From Coptodactyla brooksi (lineage: Eukaryota > Arthropoda > Insecta > Coleoptera > Scarabaeidae), in the NCBI GenBank assembly GCA_033557675.1, contig JAWQRM010000219.1:1-26321 (forward strand): DNA of 26,321 nucleotides. Reading direction: 5' to 3'. How positions within the stretch are numbered: the first letter of the stretch is position 1; the number at the start of each line of letters is the position of its first letter. The notes beneath the pieces were generated by a model that saw only the letters and a program-made list of their open reading frames with translations, was not told where the DNA came from and did no database searches. Below are positions 1 to 11,000 of this stretch, piece after piece. Both the position numbers and the translations under genes were made by a program.

Positions 1-202
1 AGATTAGATATTCATATTATGATTTGATTTCAGAAATTAATCATTTAGCCATAAACTTTGGAACTGCAGGACTTACAGAAAAAAGTGATCCACTGTTACC
101 CACTCTCCCCTACCTCAACCCTATGTCCAATTTTTAGAAAATTCTTATTGTGACCAGATGATATAATAATGAGCTTGTATGTAAAGTATTGTTTTATTTA
201 GT

Positions 203-345
203 CCAACGTGGCATTCTAAAAACCATCCACAGACGGAGGGACAGACCAACCACCAAAAATAGCATAGATTCGTCAAGATCCATCAAAACCTCCACATCGA
301 TTTTTTTGTTTGGGTATGCAATATTTTCTCCTATGAGAAAGAAAA
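203..345 (-). repeat. Dispersed repeat, copy 1
   Basis: Read on the minus strand, this block closely matches 17597-17775 on the plus strand. The two share ATTTTTGGTGGTTGGTCTGTC, TTTTGATGGAT and GTTTTTAGA in the same order, with about three quarters identity by eye. Two copies in opposite orientation and 17 kb apart indicate an interspersed transposon-derived repeat. Open frames of about 80 codons cross it on both strands, but neither resembles a known protein. The element class was not determined. Confidence 0.7.
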
Positions 346-465
346 ATATGACGAAAATACTTGCTTTTGCACTCCTTGTTAAACTTGACACCAAACTAAG
401 ACCTGAGACTGGCAGAAAAAGCAAAAACAAATAAATCATTTCTGTAAAAAAACACCAAAAGAAAG

Positions 466-1131
466 AAATCTTTTAATGTGAAAAATCTCCATTTTTCTGA
501 GGTGTTGAAAGCATGGTTTGAGAAGGTATTGGAAAAACTTCCCCAAAATGCTGTTATTATAATGGACAATGCCTCATACCATAGCAGACGGGCAGAAAAA
601 AATCCTCACTACACTGAGAAGAAAGAAAGGTATATAAGATTGCCTTGGAACTAAAAATACAGGTTTTAATGAAAACTTTATACGAAATCAGTTACTTGAT
701 TTAGTAAATCAAAATAAAGAAAGGTACATTAAATACATGACAGATTTAATGGCAAAAAGCCAAAGCAAAGCTGTATTGCGGCTGCCACTATATCATTGTG
801 AATTGAACCCCGTTGAGTTACTATGGACACAAATAGAAAATGGGAATTGGAGTTTAAAACAAATTGTTTAAGTTGGCTAAAGTAAAGCGATTACTAAATG
901 AAGCAATTGGGAACATTACTCAAGAAAACGAGTAAATGTAAATAACATATAATTAAAGAAGAAAAGAACTATCCATGTTAGATGGCTTAATGGATGATAA
1001 AAACTATTTATCACTTCCTTAGGTTCCAATACTGGAAGTGACAACGATAGCGATAGTGATTTTTCAGATTATAAAAATTTAGAGTAATATTATAATATAT
1101 TATACTCCAATGTATAGTTATTACTAATAAA
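466..1131 (+). pseudogene. Broken DDE transposase fragment (Tc1/mariner-IS630-like, DDE_3 type), copy 1
   Basis: The frame around 473-600 reads a helix followed by IIMDNASYHSRRAEK, the second catalytic Asp block of DDE_3-type transposases found in many arthropods. Around 784-830 the peptide LPLYHCELNPVELLWTQIE gives the third catalytic acidic residue (NPVE). The region 1022-1087 encodes an acidic Ser/Asp tail ending in a stop, and AATAAA follows at 1126-1131. Frameshifts and stops separate these pieces, so it is dead. The N-terminal third, with the first catalytic Asp, is absent. It is related to, but not a close copy of, the pseudogene at 22701-23843. Confidence 0.8.
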
Positions 1132-1880
1132 GTAGAATAATTAGCGTTTCCTCGCAAAAAAGTATTTTTGAATTTTATTAAAACATTTGAGGAGCATGAA
1201 ACACACCTTATGAGTTATGCAACTGCATTAACGAGTATGCATGTTGGGACATCAATACTGAAAATGTAAGATGTAGTTATATTGCCTTGTGTGATTTGCG
1301 CTGTATGAGTCTTATTAAAAAAACTAATACTTATTATAGTTTATTATAATTTAAAACTCGGCGTTATTTTTTATTTTCGGGCCTCGCTTTTGTGCAAAAA
1401 CCTTACACGTTTCCGAAGTGTAGGTGTCAATTACCGGTATTTAAAGTTAGAGAAATTAACTGTTTAATTTATTTCCGGTAGTCGGCCCCATTACATTTCT
1501 AATATTTAAATCTGCACATTTTTGGCGATAACCGCTGCCTCGCTTTCAAATTTCCGTATGAGAAAGTACCGTTATTATAGGTGACATGCATCTTTTCAAA
1601 TAAAATTTTTTCTTATTTCCCGGTTTAACGAGGCAAAGATAATCGAACGCGATAAAAGTAAAAGTAGTTAGTTTCAATTCGTTCTCATCGTGATATGGTT
1701 CACCAACTACATATTGCGTAGATAATCTATTGCAATAATTGTCCAATGGCGTAAATATGACGCAGTGGTTAACCGACGTTGAAACGAAGTAAAAGTGTTT
1801 TCAACATATTTCGGTCGTTGGCAAGATTTCTTGATATTTTTTTTAGTGTTTTGTCGCGACGCAGTTGGCACGATTTGAAA
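1132..1880 (+). promoter_or_regulatory. Upstream intergenic region, presumed promoter of Klp98A
   Basis: No coding potential or recognised repeat was seen between the transposase remnant and the leader. The stretch 1500-1880 is less AT-rich than its surroundings, with CpG-containing words such as CGCGATAAAA and TTGTCGCGACGC, as expected near an insect promoter. The position is inferred only from the start codon at 2019. No TATA box or transcription start could be fixed. Confidence 0.35.
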
Positions 1881-1881
1881 A

Positions 1882-2018
1882 ATGGTAGTGGCAACGGGAC
1901 GCTGTCAGTGTTTTGACAGCTGGTGAATCAAAATAAACTGCAATGTGCGAATCTTGACAAGTTAACATTTAGGATTAAGTGCTAAAAGGGCGTTACAGTA
2001 ATTAATTAGTTAATCGGG
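1882..2018 (+). promoter_or_regulatory. Likely 5' leader with two short upstream ORFs and a TGTCA inverted repeat
   Basis: If transcription starts upstream, the leader contains a 14-codon upstream ORF (ATG at 1882, TGA at 1924-1926) and a 4-codon one (ATG at 1943). Both could lower translation of the main frame. CTGTCA at 1902-1907 and TGACAG at 1914-1919 form an inverted repeat, the same word that is amplified in intron 2. An initiator-like TCAGTG overlaps it at 1905-1910; if that is the start site, the first upstream ORF is not transcribed. The transcript start is unknown. Confidence 0.35.
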
Positions 2019-2065
2019 ATGGCGTCCGTTAAGGTGGCCGTGAGAGTCCGCCCTTTTAACCAAAG
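2019..2065 (+). CDS. Klp98A: Klp98A exon 1 (residues 1-16)
   Basis: Encodes MASVKVAVRVRPFNQ plus the first two bases of an Arg codon, the first beta strand of the kinesin motor. The donor is AAAG|GTAAGT. The start context CGGGATGG is good, and no earlier in-frame ATG continues the family match. Confidence 0.92.
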
Positions 2066-5000
2066 GTAAGTTGTTTATTAATGCTCTGATAGTCATGTAT
2101 AACAAAGATTTTAAATGGTACAATGAACTCGTTCGCTTTGAACTACTTGAACGTGAATTTAAATCGCTTTATAGGGAGGTCGACATGGATGCAAAACTGA
2201 TTATTCAAATGAATGGCAAAAAGACTGGCATATTAAATTGTAAGGTAAGTTAAGATTGTTATTTTAATGCAATGTTATTGTGCGTGTTCTTTACATTTCA
2301 TGCACTATTTAATGCACAACAATAAATAATTTTGATCATATGTTTAAATTATAATAAAAAAAAAGATAAGGGTAAACAGATAAAGCAAAACATCACTTTT
2401 ATTAGGTCTATCATATTTTTTTGTATGAGTGCTGTATATCAAAATAATTTAAACAATTCAGTCAGTTTTGACAGTTGAACTCAATTGTCAAAACTGACAG
2501 TTAATTAAAACTAATTGCCAAAAGCTACAGCTTACGTCAATTAACTGTCATGTTTAAATTATAATAAAGATAACTGTAAACAGAAAAAGTAAGATTTATA
2601 AATTATATTTAGGGAGAGTATTATATTTTTTCTATGATTGCTATAAATCAATGTTAATAATATTAATAGTTAAACTTCCGTCATTTTTGACAGCTGATTG
2701 AAATCAAGTGTTAAGACTGATAGTTAATTTTAATTGACTGTCAGTTTTGACAGGTGAAATAATTTGATGTAATTTCAATATTAGAATTTATAGAAAATAT
2801 TATTTAATATTTTGATTATATATTCAAATGATAAAATACAGACATTATTCGTAAATGAGGAAACATCTGACATTTAAAGTAAAGATTTAAATTGCTTTCA
2901 TTTATAGTGTTTTGATCATATGTTTAAATTACAATGCAGAAAGATAAAGGTAAACAGGTAAAGAGAAATTCATAAATCACTTTTATTACGTCTGTCATAT
3001 TTTTTTAGTACAACTGCTGTATATAAAAATAATTTCAACAATTCAGTCAGTTTTGACAATTGATTTCAATTGAACTGAAACAATTCAACTCAATTGTCAA
3101 AGCTGATAGTTAATTTAAACTAATTGTTGAAAGTGACAGCTTATTTCAATAAACTGTCCAAAATTAAAAATAATTTAATATTCAAATTATAATAAAGATA
3201 ACTGTAAACAGATAAAGTAAAAGTTATAAATTACATTTAGGGAGAGTAGCATATTTTTTTAATTGCCATAAATCAATGTTAGTAATTTTAATAGTTAAAA
3301 TTCTGTCAGTATTGACAGTTGATTGAAATCAATTGTCAAAACTGACAGTTAATTTTAATTGACTGTCAGTTTTGACAGGTGAAGTAATTGTATGTACTTT
3401 TAATATTAGAATTTATAAAGAATATTAATAAAAAAAATACAAATTATAAAATAGATGTATTATTAACAAATAAAGAAATATATGATATTTTAGGTAAAGA
3501 TTTAAATTGCTTTTATTCATAATGTTTTGGTCATATGTTTAAATTATAATATAGAAAGATAAGGGTAAACAGATAAAGCAAAATTCATAAATCACTTTTA
3601 TTACGTCTCATATTTTTTGTACAACTGCTGTATATAAAAATAATTTTAACAATTCAATTTTGTCAGTTGATCTCAATTAAACTGAAACAGTTCAACTCAA
3701 TTGTCATGTTTAAATTATAATAAAGATAACTGTAAACAGTAAAAGTAAAATTTATAAATTGCATTTAGAGAGAGTATCATATTGTTGCAATAAATCAATA
3801 TAAATAATTTTAATAATTACAATTCTGTGAATTTTGACAACTGATTGAAATGAATTGTCAAAATTGAGTCACTTGTCGAAACTGACAGTTAATTTTAATC
3901 AGCTGTCAGTTTTGACAGTTAAAGTTTTTATCCGCGTTTCTAGAGAGCTGTATGCAGTCTTAACATTAGAATTTGTATAGAATATTATTTAATATTTTCA
4001 TGATACATTCCAATGATAAAATACATATGGTATTAATTAAAGAAACATCTAACTTAGCATTATATTATTGGACATCACTGAAATACGAGATTTCTCTTTT
4101 ACCCAGACACTGCACCTCTTACATCACTACAAATTTCTATTAGATGTCTAAGCTTATTGTTCTATTATTCTTATGGTTCTTCCTGTCGTTTTCTTTGCCA
4201 CTATTTGAAAAACTTGTCCTCTCTACTCTTCACAGGTACTTTCAAGGATTTAAGTAATTAATTACATTTTACTAAACGAGCAAATAATTTTATTGTGTTT
4301 TTATTGAGTTTTAACGAATTGTTATTAAAATAATACTCTTCTAGCTTAGATATGTAATTTTTTTTCTGCTTAACTAGTTTTGATCAATTAAGATCATTTT
4401 CAGAAGCGGTTTTGATTTTAAAGAGTGTAAAGAATCAAAACATTTTTGATAAATGATTAAAAGTGAAGCTTTAGATCACTGTTGTTACAAGTTATGGTAA
4501 ATATAGATTGAAAATGTTGACACTAAAACATATAATCATGTCTTGAACAACCATCACGGTCTTTCATGTGATTATCATTATTTATGGTCAATATTTTCAA
4601 TATATGTTTACCATAACTTGTTGCAACAATCTAGAGCTTCACTTTTAATCATTTATTAAACATTTTTCGACATTCAATGCCCTTCCTGACAAAATCATTT
4701 AAGAAATAATCTTTAAAATCAGTAAACGCTTTTAAAGATGATCTTAATTGATCGAAGCTAGTTAAGCAGAAATAAAATTTTGACATCTAAAGCAGTAGAG
4801 TATTATTTTAACAATTCATTACAAGAAAATAATTGACCTCTTAGCGGAATTCGAACCTGTGCCCTCTGGGTTCATGCCAGACGTCCTTACTGCTGGCTGA
4901 GCTATGCAGTGGTCCACCCTCTCTTCAGAAAATTGTCCCGTTGTTTTTCTTGTTCGAGACCTGAACAATTGCACCCCACCGTTACACTGTTCATACATTA

Positions 5001-8000
5001 TATTAGGAAAGGTGATGAAATATATTCGTTTAGTGAATACACACTGAGGGGTGCAATTGTTAGGGTCTTAAATATGAAAAACAAGAAGATGATTTTCTGA
5101 AGAGTGGATGGATCACTGCATAGCCCAGCAGTAAAAGTGCCAGGCAAGAGATAGGAGATTCGAGACCTGCTCAGTGGTGAATTATTTTCTTGTTTAATAA
5201 AAAGTAATTAATTTGGATGAAACATGGACGGAACACCAACAAATTCACACATTTTCAAGAACTCTGGGGTTCCAGAGTTAACCCCTTTAATTCTAAAAAT
5301 CAATATCAAGATCCATATGAATTTCTCACAAGAGACTTGAACACTCTCGTGTATGAGCCTAACAAGACCTTCATCACAAATATTAGCAGAATGCTGAGAA
5401 TTTTTCCATGATTTGCCACTGTACTGTATCTTTATCTGTTACCAGTCAAAGTTAAAAGGAATTAAAACATATTAGAAATAATAAAAACATAAAAAGCAAT
5501 TTTTTAAAGAGTTTAATATCATAAAAGTTTGCAAAATATTCTTTCAACTGTAGAAGTATTATGGGACTGCAAATAGGTGTGCATGTTGTATGATGTTATT
5601 AAAGCTGGGGAGTTCTGTCTCCGTCAATGGCTCTTTCCATTTTTAGTAATTGTGCATGTGTGAATGAAAATGTTTCAAATCTGTGTACAAATTAAAAAAC
5701 AAAACATATCCTTGCAGGCAAATACAAGAGATGAGAGCATCAGATATAAGGAATTCACGTTCGACCACTCCTATTGGTCCCACAATGAGTGTTCGGCAGA
5801 TTTTTCATCGCAAGAGCAGGTTTACGACGATCTCGGAACAGAAGTGGTCGATTGCGCGTTCGAGGGTTATAACGCTTGCGTTTTTGCCTATGGTCAGACC
5901 GGAAGTGGTAAAACTTACACAATGATGGGATCCCCTGACAATCAAGGTCTGATCCCGCGAATTTGCAAAGCGCTCTTCGAGAGAATGGCGGAAGACTCGA
6001 AACGCGGAACCACCCATCGAGTACAAGTCAGTTATTTGGAAATTTATCAGGAGAGGGTTGCAGATTTGCTCAGGGGACGCGAAGGGACGAGTTTAAAGGT
6101 GCGAGAGCATCCGAAACGGGGACCCTACGTGCAAGGCTTGACTACTTGCTTGGTTACGAATTACGGACATATACAGGAATGTATGAATAGGTAATTAGAC
6201 GTATTGCTGATTAATTTCATGTTTTAAACGATCCGTAAATGTCGTAATTCAAGCTACTGCTTGACAAAGCGTGAAATATGATTCATGAATGGTAATGATT
6301 TAATTTCTCTGGTTGCGTTATATCACCTATCCATTATACAACTAACAGTAGATTAAATTGTCGAAAGGAGTCTTGGTGTAACTCTATAAAATTGTTGCTC
6401 CCTATCAGAATTACCAAGAATTATGACCCTTTGTTTATGTAGGAAATCAATAATTATAGAACTCTTGTGATACTTATAGAGTACAGGGCATTCCTGAAAG
6501 GTCTCACAGTGTGATGTAATGTTTTACTACAGCTGCCTGGTTGGCCAGTAGAAAAATATGAAAAAATAAAATAAAAAAATTTTGAAGTAGCAAGCAAATG
6601 ACTTCTTAGCTATTCTTGGTGAATAAGAGAATCTGTTAATATATTATTATATTTTGAAAGTACGCTCAAAATAATCAAAACATGTTAATACTTGTTCCTG
6701 ATTGTTTAGAACTTAATTAATTAATTATTTGGTACCTTTTCTTGTGAAAGCAACCCACACTTATAGCTGTATTTTATGTGTTCTTGCTTTAAAAAAGGTC
6801 AGGTAAATATTTATTAACAACAAATGGAATGGAGTTGAATAAATTTAATCCGGCTAAAAATATTATTGACCAATAATATCAAATCTATAGCTCAGAATTT
6901 AAAATTGTCCATTGTTTTGAGAACAGTTTGGTTCAAAGTGCAAAACATCTTTGATGCAAGTATTATTTTCCCCTTCATGTTTATTTAAAAACAGATAAAC
7001 ATAAGCAAAACAAAATAACAGAAATCCAGTGCAGTAGCATTGCTTTTCAATGCTTATAATAGACAAAGATGAATATACGCAATTTTATAAACAAATATAT
7101 AAACAAGGCTTTTTGTAGTTTTTTAAGGTTTTAAAGCTTTTCTTACCAAGTTCCATCTACCTACCTGGCATATTTTAAATAAGTTTTAAGTAAACTTTAC
7201 GTTAAGTAGTAATTAAACAGTTTGAAGCACAAGAGAAGCAAATCACAAAATGTACTTAATGTATTAATCACATTTAATCAGTTTTGTAATTTGTTTTTTC
7301 CATCTACATAACTAGTTAAATATTTTGAATGACTTTAAAGTCGTGTATCTTACAAAATATTATGATTGAAATAGTATGATGTACAAAAAGGACCAACGAA
7401 TTGCAAAATTTGTTCTTAATATTGTGGAAAAATGTCGTTGAGACTTGTTTAGAACATTTTTGATAAGTTTTGTTGATTTACGTAATTATTCCAGATTAGT
7501 ATATCTATGCGATGATCTGTTAAAGAATTTTCTTTAACATATGAATCTCAGTCATAAATTATCTAAAATAATTCAGAAACCGGAGATGTTTAAAAAATGT
7601 ATATCGCTATTAAGAAATATCCATATTTTCTGTATCAAAAATTTACCAATTTCTTCTGAACACCCTGCAATGATTTCATCCCCAACCCAACCCAGGTGCT
7701 TCTGGGTTGGGTTGGGTTGGGTTTATTGATTATTCGATTCAGAAAATCCGGATTAATATATCCATGCGATGATCTGTTAAAGAATTTTATTTTACATACG
7801 CATCTCAATCATAAATTGTCTAAAATAATTTAGAAATAGGTACTGTTTAAAAAATGTACATTGCTACTAAGAAATATCCATATTTTCTTTATCAAAACTT
7901 TACCTATTTTCTTTTGAACACTCTGCAATAATTTCGTTCTCAACCCAACCCAGGTGCTTCTGGGTTGGGTTGGGTTGTGTCTGTTGGATCTGTTAAAGAA

Positions 8001-11000
8001 TTTTCTTTTACATATGCATCTCAGTCATAAATTGTCTGAAATAATTTAGAAACAGGTACTGTTTAAAGAATGTACAATACTATAAAGAAATATCCATATT
8101 TTCAATATCAAAATTTTACCATTTACTTCTGAACAGCCTGCAATAATTTCATTCCTAACCCAATCCATGTGCTTCTGGGTTGGGTTGGGTTTATTAATTA
8201 TTAGATTCAGAAAATCCAAATTAGTATATTCCTGCACTGATCTGTTAAAGAATTTTCTTTAACATATGTATCTCAGTCATAAATTGTCTAGAATAATTTG
8301 GAAATAGGTACTGTTTAAAAAATGTACGTTGCTATTAAGAAATATCCATATTTTCTTTACGAATTCATTCCCAACCCAACTCAAGTGTTTCTGGGTTAGG
8401 TGTGGTTGGGTTGGGTTGGACGTTTCAATACCTCCCATGAAGAACAGTGTTTCAAATCACGCGTTAATGAAGCCATATGTGGTCAGGCACCTTTCGTGAA
8501 CAACACGATACCTTTTGAAAGCAATCTCGGGCATTTCCTGTAAAAATGCGGTGCAGGAACAGAACGCCCTCTGCCTGAAACCGCATTAAGTGCTGGAGAG
8601 ACAACCTCATACGTGTGGCTTAATTTGTGCCCCCGGCAGAGGGCTTGTCACCTTAATTATTGAACCGCCCTTATATTTTATACTATACATCTTCCAGAAT
8701 AAATGTGAAATCTGGATGTTTGGAACAAGTTTTTCAGTTTTAAATGACATTAAAATTTATTTATTTTAAAGGTGTGGTAGACCAGATAAGACAGATCTTT
8801 GTGTTTAGTTTTGTTGAGAAATGCGTATTTTTAGTATTATTAAAACCAACAAACATATCAACCACTACAATACTATTTTTATACTGAACATGTTTCGATT
8901 TATGTACTAAACGTTTTTCAAGAGAAATGATAAATTTTTCCTCAAGAGGGTTTATTAGATATACTGACACATATGTTGAGTATTAAAACAATGTTGTTGT
9001 GGTTGAAGTGTTTATTTAATTTTAGTAACTACGAGACCACAGATCTCCGTTTTTACAAATATTTAGTACCAAAGCAAAATATATCCAATTATTGACCTAG
9101 ACTCAATTTTTTTTTATGTGTATAGAGGCAATGCGCATAGGACAACGGCTGCTACGAACATGAATGATGTGAGCAGTCGCAGTCACGCGATTTTCACAAT
9201 AACGTTTGTGCAGGCCGGTTATTGCGACGGAGTGCCCAGCGAAACGGTATCCAAGGTAGCTAAACGATGGAAGTGTCAGATGAGACGTTTATGGTGACGG
9301 AAAATTTTCAGATACATCTGGTAGATTTGGCTGGCAGCGAACGGGCTGATACCACCGGGGCCACCGGTCAGAGATTGAAAGAAGGGGCCCACATCAACAA
9401 ATCATTAGTAACTCTGGGATCGGTCATCTCGGCACTAGCGGAGTTATCACTCGATACCAGCGCACATAAAAAGTCTTGTTTTATTCCTTATAGAGATTCG
9501 GTACTGACGTGGTTGTTAAAGGACAGCTTGGGAGGAAACTCAAAAACTATCATGATAGCTGCTATCAGCCCAGCTGGTAAGTTTAAACAAATTTCTTTTG
9601 TTTTTAGACTAATCGGGTATGTTTTTTTAACAGATTGTAATTATGGAGAAACTCTCAGTACCTTACGTTACGCTAACAGAGCGAAAAATATTATTAACAA
9701 ACCGACTGTTAACGAAGATCCCAACGTTAAGTTGATTAGGGAATTGAGAGATGAAATTTCGAAGTTGAAGGCTTTAATGTTCAACGAGCACAGATCTGAT
9801 GATATGTTGGCACAATTACAAGAAAAAGAAGCTAGAGAGAAGGTGACACTTCCATCAAGGTTTTTTTGTTATAGAAATAACCCATTTTTTTTGTACGGCA
9901 GGAATTGACGGAGGAATGGGCGGGCAAGTGGCGTGAAGCACAAGCAATTTTAAGAGAACAAAGAGCTTTAGGATTGAGAAAAGCTGGACCTGGAGTCGTA
10001 CTCGATTCCGACCGACCACATTTGGTAGCTATCGATGATGACCCCTTAAGTACGGGAGTTACATTGTATCATCTCAAGGTAAAACTAAGCACAAAAGATG
10101 TATTACGTACAAGTGTTACTAAGAGGGCATGATATAAGCAATAATATCATATGAATGATATGATATTAATAATATCATATCATATATATTAATGTTATAG
10201 CAACTTGCGATTTTATTAGTATGAGTTCTGCATTAAAAAAGTTATGGTAATATGTTAAAAATGGTTGTGATACTTTTTAGACTAAGGTAATAAATCTGGG
10301 AAGCTTGAAGGCCATTGTTTTGTACTTTTACTATTTATTAATTATTTCATACAACTTTACACTTCAATGATAGATATTTAATTTGGATCGATTAAATCAA
10401 TCTTTAATTGAAAAGCGCCCAGCAATTGTCAACAGAAAAGGCATTATTCTGCAACACAACAATGCAAGACCGCATTGTGCAAGATGAACCCTGAAAAAAA
10501 ATTAATGAATTGGGGTGGGAGGTATTGCCTCACCCACCATACTGGCCCAATATTGCTCCATTGGATTTCCATTCCGACATTCATATTTCAAACGCTACAA
10601 CATTTTCCAAGTGGCAAAAAATTTTAAACTTTAGATAATGTCCAAAATGCCATCTCCAGATGTTTTGCTCAAAAACCAATTGATTAGATGGCAAAAGATT
10701 GTTGATAACGAGGGTGATTACATCATTGATTAAAAATAAAAACTTGTTAAAAAGTTATCTATTTGAATTTAATGTAAGGAAACGACATTACTTTCCGCTC
10801 TCCACAATATATAAATTAATTACTGATACCTACATGCCACAAAAAACATTTTTTTCCACCACTTCAGAGACTTTCTTAAAAAACAATAAGCACATGCGTA
10901 TTGATCATCTCAATCAACGCCGCCCATGGAATTTATGTAGCTGGCAAATACATTAAGTTTTCTAATGTTTGTTTCTGTACCCTCTCTTAGAATTGTTCTT

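Larger units (their letters stand above)
4252..5213. mobile_element. Compound palindromic element: foldback nested in a head-to-head SINE-like pair
   Basis: Both outer ends carry the same tail in opposite orientation: TAATTAATTACATTTTAC at the left, and the complement of AAAAAGTAATTAATT at the right. Inside, 4288-4818 is a long imperfect palindrome. To its right, 4822-4981 pairs with 5047-5197 to form a second palindrome whose arms contain tRNA-like Pol III promoter boxes. The bases AGCAAATAATT (4277-4287) and AGAAAATAATT (4823-4833) on either side of the first palindrome could be its target duplication. No transposase gene is present, so it is nonautonomous. Confidence 0.65.
8837..9061. mobile_element. 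Penelope-like remnant: two inverted hammerhead-containing ends
   Basis: The left half (about 8837-8930, minus) and right half (about 8931-9061, plus) are inverted copies of the same ~100 bp sequence. Both are homologous to the outer ends of the Penelope pair at 15229-16707. The shared tail is ACTACGAGACCACAGATCTCC on the right. No protein-coding part remains. TTTAGTA at 8830-8836 and 9062-9068 could be the target-site duplication. Confidence 0.65.

Noticed and set aside
4847..4915. Possible tRNA gene on the minus strand
   Set aside because: A and B boxes and an anticodon-like arm are present, but the acceptor stem does not close and the base before the anticodon is not T. It is repeated in inverted form nearby, so a tRNA-derived SINE fits better.
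5217..5411. 64-codon frame in intron 2 as a gene
   Set aside because: No motif, no splice logic, and the LDETW-like word is in another frame without support.
8761..8970. 69-codon minus-strand frame
   Set aside because: It overlaps the inverted Penelope ends, which explain the sequence without coding.
10699..10956. 85-codon frame in intron 7
   Set aside because: It overlaps the end of the mariner remnant in a different frame and has no known motif.
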